Positions 45,901 through 55,689 of a DNA stretch of 64,000 nucleotides are shown in pieces; within the stretch, counting starts at the first letter, position 1; the number at the start of each line of letters is the position of its first letter. The DNA is taken from contig OX235264.1 in assembly GCA_944472135.2 (NCBI GenBank), positions 85,818,319-85,882,318 of the forward strand, given 5' to 3'. This stretch comes from Trichobilharzia regenti. Taxonomy: Eukaryota > Platyhelminthes > Trematoda > Strigeidida > Schistosomatidae. The translations under genes and the position numbers were made by a program. Below the pieces are notes generated by a model. The model made no database searches and had not been told where the DNA came from. It saw only the letters and a list, made by a program, of their open reading frames with translations.

Positions 45901-48900
45901 AAGAAGAAGAGGAGGAGATGCAGGTCATACCGTTATCTAGTCCAAGAAACCTTTGAGATCAAGCTGAAAGCATTCAAAGCAACTGGAGATGGACGACACT
46001 CAGAAACCGAAGGCCGAAACTACAACTGACATGTTCACCGCAGACATCAGAGACAAGTCGGTGACACTACCTAGAATCAATCAGGAAAGCTGTATGGAAG
46101 AACATTGGGACTCGTTGAAGGTGATGTTCAAGAAAACGTGTGCAACCGTTCTAGGAAGAAGAGGCAGGGAAAGTAACGGTTCTCTAATGACACATAGAAG
46201 CAAACAGAGGAGAGAGGGATGGTAAAACAAAAGATACATCAATGCAAACAAGGAAAACAGAAGAAGCTGAGTTTAATTCACAATGAACTAAAGTGAGGAA
46301 GAGTGCTAGGACGGTCAAAAGACCATTCTGCGATACATCTGCGACTCAAGCAGTAGAGGCAGTCCGCAGGTAAAAGAGACCTCAGAACATTACATCACAT
46401 AACAGGATCTGTATCTGGGAAGAGACCAGTCAAGGGAACCTAATTGACAAGAAGAAGAGACAAATAAAACAATAGACTGATCACTTCAAAGGACTCCTAA
46501 GGTGACCATAACCTGCAACTCGTTCAGAAGCACCACCAACAGAAGGCACAGAAATGTCAGGGAACACCAGTCCTCCAATAAAAGCTGAAGTCTTGAATGC
46601 AATCAAGCTACTGAAGTCCAGCCAGGGAGGCGGCAGGGCCAGGCGGAATTCCCCTAAAGTACTGAAAACGGACCCTGAGTCCTCGGTGGATATGCTGATG
46701 CTACGACTGTAAGAAGTTTATAAGGAAAGAAAGCTGCCTACTGGTTGGAATAAAGGCTAACAAACTACACTACTGCAGAAGGGCTACTAACATTTTGTAA
46801 GACTTGGTGCCGAATCATGCTGTTTTCCACGCCAATAAAAATTTGATTCGCGTCCTTCTGGAGAAGCTAAAAGATGATCCAGGCGCAGAACTCCGCCAGG
46901 AATAAGCTGTATGCAGGGGGTAAATTTATGTGTGGTCCGAATCGCAATGCCGAACATCACCATTGAACAACGCCTAGAATGGCAATCAAATATTTACCCC
47001 AACTTCATTGGCTCTGAAAAGACTCTCAACAGCACTGACTACGAAGTGATTTGGAAACTGCTTCAATACTATGGAGTGCCCCGAGTCATAACCAACCTAA
47101 TTCAACAGCTACACGGCAATGTCAAGCACCAGATGATCCACAACGGAAAACGATGCTTTCTAGATAGATGAAGGGAGTGATCTCTTTCAAATTTCAACCG
47201 GTGCTCGTTGCCGTCTTCTTTACCTTTACTTGAAGTCCTGTCTTCGCTTCCTGCCTTTTTTTGCCAACTTAATGGTTGTAGGTTTTCCAGTCTGTGTGCC
47301 ACCAAACACAAGTCATCCACGAAATCCAGATATTCTAGTGTCCTCATCAGTTCAAAGTATTCCTGACGCATGATCCAGTCCATCACAGTCAGGAATAACA
47401 TCGGTGATAGTAGGCAGCCTCGTCCTTACTACTATCTTCACATCAAAGGCGTCACGAACGAGGATGTCATAGGCAGGATCAGAAAGTAATGGCAAACCTT
47501 AAATGATCTGAAATCAGTTTGGAAATCTGCTGAACCCAGCATAAGGGAGCTACTATCGGATTTTCAACACCAGTGTTAAATCAGTTCTTCTATATGGGTC
47601 AGAGAGGTGGAGCGTGCATCACAAAAAGTAATTCAAACAGGCTTCCGACCTTTATCAACAGCTGCCTTTACTGACTCGATACTAAAGATCAGACAGCCAG
47701 TCTGAAAGGATATACAACAAGGAACTGTGGCAGCAAACTAACCAAGAACTTATTGTACAACGAATATGCCGCAGAAAATGAAAATGGATGGGACACTCAG
47801 TGATGAGACCACTAAGTGACACTGTTAGTCAGCAGGGACATAAATGGGAGGCGGCCAATTAGGTATCTGACAATGACATGTAGTAGATCATGTGAGGAGG
47901 AGACGAAAGTGGAACCAGATGAAGAGGACTGCAGAAAACAAGATAAGGTAGAAATATGCTATTGAAGCCCTAAGTTCCACTCGGAACCTGAAGTAGTAGT
48001 AATAATAATAAAGCCAGTTCTCTGAATTTACTGACTCATTTTCATTCTTATCCAATGTATCACTAACTGAATGACGCAGTCATCTCATTCGACAGGATTT
48101 TTGAACAATGAACTTTGTTCAAAATTCCATCTAGTAAATAATACAACTACTCAGAGTGATATGTACAATAAATAAACTAATATAAAATGAGATACGATTA
48201 AACTGTTTAAGATTTATAAATATGTTAGTGTGCACTGTTCTATTACTTTAACTATTCCTTCCACTTCGTTTTGTACTGCTGCTAGTCATTTTCACCGCTT
48301 TTTGCCACAGCAAAATAACAAATACTGTGAAAACAATCACACGACTTCATGCTTTGCACAGATTAGAATATCAAGTTTATAATTACTAACAGACCAGAAG
48401 TAAGTAGCGGAATATGATGTCTACTCAAGATATACATTAAACAAAAATCACTCGAAAATTTTAAACGACTTACAGTTTTTGGATAGGCGAAAACAATCAC
48501 TGATGTACATCCGATAACAATGCTGAGAAATATTAAACCTACACATGCCTAATAATTCCAATTAATTAAACTTTATTGCATTAAATTAGAAATTACCACA
48601 ATGGCAGTGAATCGGTTGGTGTGTGTGAAACTGTAAAAACTGATCAAACCGAATAATACAGTTAGTATTCCACAGGCCAGAATAGTATAAATTCCTCCGA
48701 AGAATACATATTTTCCGAATATTTCACCCATATATTCAAAAGTAGCCAGTGTATATCCCGTGAAAGCACTTAAACCTCCGCCTAACAGCTATACAGCCTA
48801 GGTGAAGGAGTTTTAATATTTCACTTACAATAACAAACAGGCAAAGCAACGAACCGATGATCCGTAAAAGTATATTTTTCCTGAATTGACTTCTTCCCAT
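35969..48900 (-). CDS. Tetraspanin, seven exons
   Basis: Four-pass membrane protein that organises other proteins in membrane microdomains; schistosome tetraspanins are prominent in the tegument. Exons on the minus strand: 48829-48900, 48597-48788, 48474-48548, 43941-44142, 42013-42182, 37899-37982 and 35969-35983. All junctions are GT-AG and in phase. TM1 spans exons 1-2, TM2 is in exon 2, TM3 in exon 3. The large loop spans exons 4-6 with CC (RCCALQ), SCC (VPESCC), RC and GC cysteines, six in all; the usual CCG is CCA here. One N-glycosylation site (YNRT). TM4 starts in exon 6. Length is 269 residues to the TAA, about 320 if the frame continued. Introns 1 and 2 are 40 and 48 nt; introns 3-6 carry transposons. 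Closest human analogue not determined. Confidence 0.88.
36252..36301. repeat. (TA)n microsatellite, in tetraspanin intron 6
   Basis: About 25 AT units directly upstream of the PLE endonuclease fragment. Confidence 0.9.
36302..37135 (+). mobile_element. PLE 3' end with GIY-YIG endonuclease fragment (family A)
   Basis: Encodes the C-terminal endonuclease of a Penelope-like element, which nicks DNA during its retrotransposition. Translation gives SNCVYQFECICGSK-stop-IGRTERRLSTRMMEHL, i.e. the CxC-type zinc-binding GIY-YIG start with its YIG Tyr codon turned into a stop (TAG at about 36364), then KSSITKHLVDYGHDIDAVKS, IAEACAIRIYKPALCIQKE and a terminal stop after NLPW (36633). The 3' UTR to about 37135 matches the arms of palindrome 1 but has only one copy of the 63-bp block. 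It sits in intron 6 of the tetraspanin gene. Confidence 0.85.
37136..37898. other. Remaining part of tetraspanin intron 6
   Basis: AT-rich intron sequence without recognised repeats. Confidence 0.5.
37899..37982 (-). CDS. Tetraspanin exon 6
   Basis: Phase 0 at both ends. Encodes GCYHLFVDYVNTYSRY, the last loop cysteine (GC) and pre-TM4 helix, and then ILGVGLTVATLL, the start of TM4. Acceptor CTCAACAG, donor GTAAGTAT. Confidence 0.88.
38125..38298. mobile_element. Hammerhead-type SINE, copy 4, headless fold-back
   Basis: The tRNA-like head is missing. In its place lies an inverted piece of the SINE tail (38125-38168), so about 43 bases at each end are complementary around an intact-looking core: CTGATGA, AGA, GTCC-loop-GGAC, GAAAC. 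It ends with the usual tail ATGATGAAATCCTGTAACCA. Confidence 0.75.
38388..38740. mobile_element. 353-bp fold-back (MITE-like) element
   Basis: Arms of roughly 155-165 bp (38388-38552 and 38586-38740) are inverted and imperfect; matching blocks include TTTGTTCTCTCCTATTTGTC and GTTGATTCGAT. No coding capacity. It lies in tetraspanin intron 5. Confidence 0.75.
38856..39060 (-). mobile_element. Hammerhead-type SINE, copy 5
   Basis: Minus orientation. Core is complete in order: CTGATGA, AGA, GTCC-loop-GGAC, GAAAC (complement of about 38928-38970). The B box is altered (GTTCGAACGTC) and the sequence diverges after the A-box region at about 39020. Confidence 0.75.
39132..39352 (+). mobile_element. 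Hammerhead-type SINE, copy 6
   Basis: A box GTGGCTTAATGG, B box GATTCGAACCCC, then TTGATGA (first core base changed), AGA, GTCC-loop-GGAC, GAAAC. The tail ends CTGTAACCAATCAA. Confidence 0.8.
39847..39902. repeat. (TA)n microsatellite
   Basis: About 28 TA units in tetraspanin intron 5. Confidence 0.9.
40020..40033. repeat. Left 14-bp target-site duplication
   Basis: ATGTACTATTGTAT, repeated exactly at 41008-41021, bracketing one RTE insertion. Confidence 0.9.
40034..40418 (-). mobile_element. RTE 3' segment of a twin-primed insertion
   Basis: Reverse complement of the RTE 3' end at about 8761-9162, starting with the (TTA) tail next to the target duplication. It covers the RT tail and 3' UTR and ends at CTGTTAAT, where the inverted 5' segment begins. 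Confidence 0.9.
40419..41007 (+). mobile_element. RTE 5' segment, inverted relative to the 3' segment
   Basis: Matches 466-1040, the RTE leader and first codons (MNHFAPKEKVYVGTWNVRTM at about 40939-40998). This copy retains the endonuclease Trp lost at 972. It ends at the right 14-bp duplication. The element's 5' end lies at the internal junction, as twin priming predicts. Confidence 0.9.
41008..41021. repeat. Right 14-bp target-site duplication
   Basis: Second ATGTACTATTGTAT, immediately after the inverted 5' segment. Confidence 0.9.
41022..42012. other. Remaining part of tetraspanin intron 5
   Basis: AT-rich. 41263-41320 resembles a repeat end also seen near 38800 and 48110-48190. No gene seen. 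Confidence 0.45.
42013..42182 (-). CDS. Tetraspanin exon 5
   Basis: Starts in phase 1 (its first two bases complete a CGC codon from exon 4) and ends in phase 0. Encodes SDYYQFVPESCC, the second loop cysteine motif, then LPLQVYRNKKRCKNW and HNDALYYR. Acceptor TATTTTAG, donor GTAAGTTA. Confidence 0.9.
42183..42964. other. Tetraspanin intron 4, right part
   Basis: AT-rich intron, no repeat recognised before the SINE at 42965. In minus-strand order this is the 3' part of the intron between exons 4 and 5. Confidence 0.45.
42965..43370 (-). mobile_element. Hammerhead-type SINE, copy 7, with 5' extension
   Basis: Minus orientation. Core TTGATGA, AGA, GTCC-loop-GGAC, GAAAC. A B-box-like site GGATTCCAACC and A box GTGGCTCAGTGG are visible. 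Beyond the head it keeps the extension shared with copy 2 (blocks CTACTGGTCACG, CCTGAATAGG) and ends in a short tail fragment in the opposite sense (about 43345-43370). Confidence 0.75.
43371..43940. other. Tetraspanin intron 4, left part
   Basis: AT-rich, no repeat recognised. Confidence 0.4.
43941..44142 (-). CDS. Tetraspanin exon 4
   Basis: Starts in phase 0 after acceptor TATTTATAG and ends in phase 1 at donor GTATGTAT. Encodes the first part of the large extracellular loop: MTELIYNRM, ITNAWDFMQSYLRCC, ALQNRGWVDYNRTVWY and GELIP. The CC pair with preceding WDFMQSYL helix is the standard tetraspanin arrangement; Ala follows where Gly is usual. Confidence 0.92.
44535..44735 (+). mobile_element. 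Hammerhead-type SINE, copy 8, old and degenerate
   Basis: Keeps AAGGTCCTGGGTTCGACC (B-box region), GCTGAAAAGTCGCGAACTAG and GAACGAAATAAT in place of the core, and the tail TCAGTTCATGAG. Most promoter and core bases are lost. Confidence 0.65.
45040..48012 (+). mobile_element. Decayed RTE-type retrotransposon with internal inversion
   Basis: Same subfamily as 17940-21015. In order: endonuclease start near 45241 (KISIGMWNAREMFEVG), then KVTIIECYF at about 45535, an IIVDVNTRLGVCNTGREI block near 45640, a VIGGRVYNHKDI block near 45780, linker, RT entry at 46570 (IKAEVLNAIKLLKS), RT at 46920-47147, an inverted block 47150-47430, and the RT tail from 47440. It ends in TAGTAATAATAATAA near 48012. 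It lies in tetraspanin intron 3, in antisense orientation to the gene. Confidence 0.8.
47150..47430 (-). pseudogene. Inverted internal block of the RTE RT
   Basis: On the minus strand this block reads GRGCLLSPMLFLTVMDWIM, then FVDDLCLVAHRLENLQ (RT catalytic block), and ends LKEITPFIYLESIVF in a shifted frame. Before it the + strand ends at HQMIHNGK, and after it the + strand resumes at GVTNEDVIGRIRK, exactly the sequence that should flank the block in a normal RTE. So it has been flipped in place. Confidence 0.8.
48013..48473. other. Tetraspanin intron 3, 5'-proximal part
   Basis: 48105-48190 resembles repeat ends near 38770 and 41270. Otherwise AT-rich. Confidence 0.45.
48474..48548 (-). 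CDS. Tetraspanin exon 3
   Basis: 75 nt, phase 0 at both ends. Encodes ACVGLIFLSIVIGCTSVIVF then AYPKT, a clear transmembrane segment 3. Acceptor TTATTAG, donor GTAAGTCG. Confidence 0.92.
48597..48788 (-). CDS. Tetraspanin exon 2
   Basis: 192 nt, phase 0 at both ends. Encodes the end of TM1 (LLGGGLSAFTGY), the small loop (TLATFEYMGEIFGKYV) and TM2 (FFGGIYTILACGILTVLFGL) with the following inner loop. Acceptor TGTATAG, donor GTAATTTC. Confidence 0.92.
48829..48900 (-). CDS. Tetraspanin exon 1
   Basis: 72 nt, start codon at 48898-48900, MGRSQFRKNILLRIIGSLLC then LFVI. A short basic cytoplasmic start leads straight into TM1. Donor GTAAGTGA; the following intron is only 40 nt. Upstream on the minus strand, AAAG|GTAAGC near 48950 and a TCATAAAAG just before the ATG could bound a further ~45-nt intron in the 5' leader. 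Confidence 0.9.
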
Positions 48901-49246
48901 TATCTTTTATGAAATAAAGATTGATATTTATGTTCAGAGAGGGCTTACCTTTATTTCAGTACTGCAAGAAAGATTCAAATGCTGTTACTGCTCATTTCAG
49001 GAAATCTATTTTAACCTAAAAGGCAAAATAATAAAGTATTTTCCTCAATTTGAAGTACAGTTAATCTGAGAATGTATTATTTCTCGATACTTAAATTCCT
49101 TTCAATCCCATGCGGAAAGTGCTACGCACAGACTTTATGACCTATAAAAGAAGTATGCTTTCCCGTTATCCTGAAAGTATTGGTATTTTCATTAGTATCA
49201 AAATATTTATCACTATTAAGTGGAAATATAACTAGGGACCACTGAC
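48901..49246. other. 5' flank of the tetraspanin gene
   Basis: Should contain the leader and promoter. No element could be assigned with confidence. Confidence 0.4.
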
Positions 49247-49257
49247 GATTTTAAAAG
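49247..49257. repeat. Left 11-bp direct repeat flanking palindrome 2
   Basis: GATTTTAAAAG, repeated exactly at 50450-50460. Confidence 0.8.
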
Positions 49258-50449
49258 TATTAAGAACACAATATTCAGCGAAGAGACTCTTTTCAACAAA
49301 TTTATTATCAAGTTGCACACTCGTATATATATGGTGCTTTTAAAATAAATTATATCTGGTGAGGGAATTAGGTCAAAGGTGTGAATACATAAAATAATAA
49401 TAGTATGAAATACAATTAAAATATTTGTGATTATAATCATGGTTTAATGTCAAGTGGCAAAATAACTAATGTCATATATAGAATAATACATAAGGTGTAT
49501 AGATTTTGGAAAGGTATACATAATTATAAGATTAGTAGACGAATTTAAAATGTTGCATAACATGTTGTGAAATTTGATAAGATAAAATTCAATATTGTAA
49601 AAATATAAAAATAATAATTTTGGGTTTAAAATGACAAGTGGGTCAAGTGGAAAAGATTCAGAGTGAGAGTAGTAATAATAATAATGATAATAATAATAAT
49701 AAAAGCAATCGTAATAATAAGGGAAAGGTACATAGAATAACTAAATAAACGAAATAAATAGATGTCTATCCCTCTACAGCCAAGGCAGAAGTTGGGATTG
49801 TACGTACTTCTTTTGTACACAAGGGTCTGGCTTAAAGTCCTGAATGTACTTCTGAGGCCTTAGCAATTCATGACTTTAAGCCAGACCCTTGTGTACAAAA
49901 GAAGTACGTACAATCCCAACTTCTGCCTTGGCTGTAGAGGGATAGACATCTATTTATTTCGTTTATTTAGTTATTCTATGTACCTTTCCCTTATTATTAC
50001 GATTGCTTTTATTATTATTATTATCATTATTATTATTACTACTCTCACTCTGAATCTTTTCCACTTGACCCACTTGTCATTTTAAACCCAAAATTATTAT
50101 TTTTATATTTTTACAATATTGAATTTTATCTTATCAAATTTCACAACATGTTATGCAACATTTTAAATTCGTCTACTAATCTTATAATTATGTATACCTT
50201 TCCAAAATCTATACACCTTATGTATTATTCTATATATGACATTAGTTATTTTGCCACTTGACATTAAACCATGATTATAATCACAAATATTTTAATTGTA
50301 TTTCATACTATTATTATTTTATGTATTCACACCTTTGACCTAATTCCCTCACCAGATATAATTTATTTTAAAAGCACCATATATATACGAGTGTGCAACT
50401 TGATAATAAATTTGTTGAAAAGAGTCTCTTCGCTGAATATTATGTTTTT
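49258..50449. mobile_element. Palindromic PLE insertion 2 (family B)
   Basis: Arms 49262-49839 (-) and 49872-50449 (+), 578 bp each, pair with coordinates summing to 99711 and differ only at a few sites near the outer ends. The centre is 32 bases. From the centre outward the + strand translates as EALAIHDFKPDPCVQKKY and then QSQLLPWL-stop, homologous to the endonuclease C-terminus at 36550-36635 (EACAIRIYKPALCIQKE). So this too is two head-to-head PLE 3' ends, from a different family than palindrome 1. Confidence 0.85.
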
Positions 50450-50460
50450 GATTTTAAAAG
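50450..50460. repeat. Right 11-bp direct repeat flanking palindrome 2
   Basis: Second GATTTTAAAAG, adjoining the right arm. Confidence 0.8.
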
Positions 50461-50800
50461 CACTGAATAGTCCTTTAAAGGCCGTTGCACAGTTCCTCAG
50501 TCCTGTACAACGCTCCCTACTTGATTTAGGTTCGAAGAGAGAATCATCTCTTATATTTCTAATAGTATAAAATAAGAAGACCTTGATTGCATCAGAATGC
50601 AAACTAGGAGCAGTAGCATTCAAAATATGTTTTAAAAGACACTTCACCCTCAGTCATCGACACCAATATGTCTAACTAAGAACTTTGAAGAGTTACAAGT
50701 TAAAGTGACATGTTGTTACAGACGACTGACATCAAATTCATTCACCTTTCTCATTTTATGACAGGCCGACTGTCGCTTACTGGAATATTTTGAATGGTTT
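50461..50800. other. No gene recognised
   Basis: An open stretch continues on the + strand from the palindrome to about 50570 (FLSPVQRSLLDLGSKRESS) without recognised similarity. Confidence 0.35.
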
Positions 50801-51860
50801 TGTGTCCAGTTCTCTTGAAAAAAAACGATCGCCTTTCATTTCAGCCTTGTAATAACCACTTTTGGATTAGACCAACGCTTATGTGAGTGGTTTATTGACT
50901 ACCTGATGGATAGGAGGCAGAAAGTAAGGGTTAATGATGCACTGTCAGGGTGGAAAGCATTAGTAAGTGGAGTACTTCAGGGGATCGTACTTGGCTCCCT
51001 GCTATTCTTATTATACGTAAATGAAGTGCCGAAAATTCTTATCTTCCTTACTATTTGCGGACGATATTAAGATATAGAAAACCCTAGATAGTAGCGATGA
51101 TAGGTTAGTACTACAAAACGATCTAGACAAATTAGCCGAATGGGCTAACCTCTGGAGTCTGGAAATCAATTCCAAGAAAAGCGCGGTAATGCACCTAGGT
51201 CAGAAGTCTTACACGTCGTACTCCATGGGAGACATAGAGCTGCCAGATGTTAGAGAACAAAAGGACTGAGGAATTATTGTTAGCCATGATTTAAAAACAA
51301 CGGCAAACTGTAATCGAGCCTCAGCTAAGGCTTTCCGAATGCTGTGGGCACTTCGGAGGGATTTCAAACGATTAGACAAGGGTATGTTCCAAGTACTCTA
51401 TGCAACATATGTCAGACCTCATCTTGAGTACTGCATACAAGCGGCGAGTCCATGCTTCAAAAAGGAAGCACATGCCCTAAAAAAGTACAGAGGGCAGGAA
51501 CGAAATTAGTTAGTGGTATCTCATATCTTCCTTATGACATGAGGACGGAGCATTTAAATCTCTTCCCATTATCATACAGAAGGAGGAGAGGCGACTTAAT
51601 TTTGGCTTACCGTATATTAAAGGGTGATTTAGGGATTGACTTTTCAAATCTTTTCTAACCCTCTAGGATACATTTAAGGAGTCACCAGAAGAAGGTGGTC
51701 AAACCGAGGTCGAATAAAATACGGTTGGAGTTTAGATTCTCTCACAGAGTGGTCAACGACTGGAACTCCATACCTGACTCAGTAGTAACAGCTCCATAGG
51801 TGAACGCTTTCAAAGAGAAACCGGACCTCTCCAGAGGTATATAGTGCGTGGATTAACATA
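50801..51860 (+). mobile_element. CR1-like non-LTR RT, 3' half
   Basis: 5'-truncated, with several frameshifts. Gives LCEWFIDYLMDRRQKVRVND near 50880, SGVLQG and GSLLFLLYVNEVPKIL near 50965, a disrupted FADD block near 51055, LDKLAEWANLWSLEINSKKS near 51130, and the C-terminal signature RPHLEYCIQAASPCFKK, KKVQRAGTKLVSGISYLPYD and LSYRRRRGDLILAYRIL at 51415-51620. The tail VVNDWNSIPDSVV is at about 51750. Confidence 0.85.
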
Positions 51861-52960
51861 GGCAACAAGAGCCTTCTATCCTTAAAATCTGGATCTGAAT
51901 CTGGAGGTCGAATCGCATAATATAATGCGATTCTTTGAAATATATATGGCAGGTAACCAAGAATTAAACCCTCAGATATTAGACCTGGAAATTTAAGTGA
52001 AATGTTTTGTGGAAAAATGATACCGGGAAACAAATTTATTGCACTTGATGGCTTATATGGGGTTTGTTTAAAGATCGACAAACTAAAGTAAAACGGAGAT
52101 ATTTTTGAATTCATACACTTAAGTTTATAATTATAGATCACCAAGGTATACGAGAAAAGTTGCAAGTCGTAAGCTTGACAATTAAAAGTAACTCAAATAC
52201 TACCGAAAAGCATGAAACAAAAATTTTTATAAATGCAGGAATATGCATATTCATGAATATGTCATAAGTATAAATATTTATGCACATGACAAGAACTACC
52301 AAACCACACTAACTTTATGAATTTCGATTGAAATTAAAATAAAAACCTGGATCACAGAAGATTTAATCATCAGTCACGACGTCACTATACAAAATCACGC
52401 ATATGTTAACATAACGATGTTAATTAACATCGTTTGTGGAAAAAGTCATTATGTATTTGAGATTTTTCCATCCATGTCAAAAAAGTGGTAAGTATCACGC
52501 GAAAATTAACGGCCTCTCTACGGTTTTTTTGAGGCAGCTGTATATTATATTAGCCATAATTATCTTCAACTTACAAATATTTTGAAAAAATATCTCTGTC
52601 ATGTAAACAGTGGTGTACAATTAAAACAACTTTCATGTATAAAATTTGCAATCAGTATGCAGATATCCTTTAGGTTGAATATATTTCAAGCAGCCAGTGT
52701 CCAGGAATGCGAAGAAAAAGTTTGATAAGAAGTCAAACCAGTTTCTATTTCCAACTGAAATTCAGACACTTCATCATTTATATATATCGAGAAGAGATAT
52801 CTCAGACAGATGCTTGTGCGTTGGATGTATCCTGTTCGGTTAATGCGTTCTTATACATTTCCAATCACTATCAATTTATTTTTAATTTCCTTTCAGACTC
52901 AAAAAATACCGACGCGAAATCCTCACGACGAATCACATCTTTTGAGAGTGATTAATAATA
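51861..52960. other. No gene recognised
   Basis: The first part is probably the 3' UTR of the CR1-like element. 52325-52960 is AT-rich and holds only short frames. Confidence 0.4.
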
Positions 52961-53755
52961 ATATAGTGTGCATTCTCATATAAACATATAAATTTACATG
53001 AGAATGCATGCCGTTTTTACAGGCACGATCAAGTATGATATAATATCAAATCGTAGATCGTCTACAAGTTAATAATGTTTCAACTGTCAAATATTTGATA
53101 TATATATATAATTACACTCATTTTCTGAACCAGGCCGTATAGTTATTGAATTGTACAATTGTCCTCCAGGTTGAGCGGGAAAATCGACTTCGTTTCGTTT
53201 TCATCCCGTGGTTGTCGGCATACGATAACCAACCAATACTGAGGTAAGTACAACGTTTACAAGGGATTCACAGCTTTTTTAGAAATGTAAAAGTGCTAAG
53301 GTGAATCAATAAAGTGTAATGAAATAGGTAAGTGCAAGTATCATTAGTAAATTCATTTATAAAGGAAACTCCCTATGCTGACAACGTTCATTTGCAATGT
53401 ATAATGATATCCATATAGTTCGTACTTTTGGTTTTAATACATTTATCCTCATGCCGTTTTTTATTTCATACCTTTTTGTGCGTTTGATACACAACCGTAC
53501 CCTTCAGAGAATAGGAATAGAATAAGTCGAATCAAATTCATAAAGGGCTATAAAATGTTAGGTTCAATGGAATATAATGAAGATCGAGTAAAGACGTTAT
53601 TAGAAAATGAATGAGATAAGACATTGTGAAGTGTTATTTAAAGGTCCGACAATGGACAGCAAGTTAATTTATAAGTTGACCCATAAATCTGTGCAGAACC
53701 CACGTGGTCGCATCTCAACAATAGGCTGAACGAATGGTATATTTAAAGGCAGAAG
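52961..53755. repeat. Dispersed ~820-bp repeat, copy 2
   Basis: Second copy of 9503-10325 with few differences. Its opening block is repeated, inverted, at 55690-55780, so together they bracket about 2.8 kb that includes a decayed CR1-like RT. Confidence 0.7.
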
Positions 53756-54859
53756 CATGATCTGTCTAGGCGTTCATTACTATATTTTTCAAGATAAAGA
53801 TCTAAGCCCTCATAAATATCAGAAAAATCTCGAGCCTTCAAATTGCATATTTCTGTTCCTGCAGAATGGGGCGATTCACCGTAGTGACCACCACCATATC
53901 TACCGATCAGCTAGCGACACCCTCCCTCCTGTCTTGCTTTTTCAGTCCTGGAATTGACACACATGTGTGTTTGAGACGATTTCGCTGAAGCGAATATAAG
54001 AGACGAATTCTTGCAGACTTACCTCATTATTGTGGATTGGTCTTTTTTTGGTTGGACATCCCCATCACCACGGTTTCCTCTACATTCGCCTGAGGTTCTT
54101 TCTTCATTGACTGCCTTTTCTACCCTCCTTTGTCTTCCACCTGTACGTTTTCGAGGCAATGAACCAATCGAACATAAATAACCTGCGAAATTCACGTCTT
54201 CTAGTGAATTTTGTTGGATTATCGTTTACCCGTCCTCCCACTCATTACGGTCTGCCGCATGATCCAGGCCACCATAAACAAGAAGGCTACTGATGTTATC
54301 AAGCACCGTTATCTGGCTCCTGTCTTAAGATGAAACGCTTCGGTGAAATTTTAGTTGTCATTCTTATATGAGGCAGCAACCTTTCCTTCTCTCTTAGCCT
54401 TTTGCAGTTGTGTCCCGAGCACATACTGTGAAGTCAGTAAATCAGTCTGCAGTGCTTCTCGAGTGATTCCAACTAGTTCAGGTGGTCCTTGCTTCTAATA
54501 ACACCATAGCCTATAAGACGCATGCTTCCGTTCGACGCTGAGGATTAACCGGTAGTATGTATGCTGATATTGTTTCTGCACGAGTTGTAGGTGATGACCT
54601 GTTCAAGAGTACATCAAATTGATCAATATAGCGTCTTTTATCTATCCTAACGAACATCACTTGTGTGTTTGGTGCATTGTAGAGTTTAGTCACCTTCAAA
54701 TCCTATTGTTCATTTCTGCATCTGCTCATCTTCTCTTATATCAGCCTCCACGCGTTCGTAATGATACAAATCTTGTCTCATTTCTTGTTTGAGTGAGATA
54801 TCCATGCAGGTTTTATCTAGATTTCAGAGAGGCCATGTCATCTGTCAGTGTAGTTGAAG
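53756..54859. other. No domain recognised
   Basis: Probably part of the decayed CR1-like element on the minus strand or its surroundings. Short frames only. Confidence 0.35.
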
Positions 54860-55670
54860 ATTGAACGATCAATTCATCGTTGTTCGCTCAAAACCAACTT
54901 CCATATAATTTTCACGTGTTTCAATAAATCCAATGGTAATCGTCTTCGAGGGACAGCGTAAGGTACAGCGTAGCAAGAGCTGGACATTGACAGTTTATGA
55001 GACTTGACTGACCTACTCTGTTGTGTTGTGACCTGGTGGAAAGCGAAAGAGAAGGTAGACAAAGCCTATAGTCACTCCTCAGAATTTTAAACGTTGTAAT
55101 TAGGTCTCCTGCCTGCCCGTGGTATGACAGGGAGAAGCGAATCAGTCTGTTAAGTCTTTCCTCGAGTGATAAATTACTCATACCAAGAATCGTAATTGAT
55201 CTCTTCACTTAAACCCCTTCTAGAATGTATGGGTCCCACCGAAAACAAGGACCGGATGTAGTTTTCCGGTTTTTTTCCTCACTAGGTGTGTGTAAAGAGG
55301 TGGATATATCAGTGATGGTTCTAGTAAACGGTCTAAGCACTGCCCATAATGATCTGAGACTTTGAGCTGCCACCGGGTGATAGTATGCTATAGTTTATAG
55401 GTTATGACTTATTATGACACATATATATGTATTGGCCTGAACTCGTGAGAGTCTTATTCCCTGGAGTTCGTATGAGCTGACGCCAGCGTGTCCAATGCAT
55501 GTGGTTGCGCATTTTTCTGAGTTACTTCGAAGCATTCATTCGTTGGACGAATATAACAGTTTGTTGAGATCTTGCAACATGAATACTTCATCATCACCCC
55601 TCAGCCAAATGCCTGGGTTATCCTCGAAGATAATCATCGGAGGTTTAGTGAGCCCGCGTTATTCGTCGAT
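54860..55670 (-). pseudogene. Decayed CR1-like RT C-terminal part
   Basis: The minus-strand frame 55208-54921 gives GMSNLSLEERLNRLIRFSLS and GQAGDLITTFKIL, the C-terminal signature of CR1-type RTs (compare 51500-51620). Upstream on the same strand, broken frames resemble the RT region before it. Heavily mutated. Confidence 0.65.
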
Positions 55671-55689
55671 ATAGCAGATACTTGATCGT

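Noticed and set aside
49626..50570. Paired frames with poly-Ile stretches
   Set aside because: Same reason: arms of the second PLE palindrome translated through an (ATT)n run.
51779..52165. 128-codon minus-strand frame
   Set aside because: Overlaps the tail and probable 3' UTR of the + strand CR1-like element; no family resemblance.
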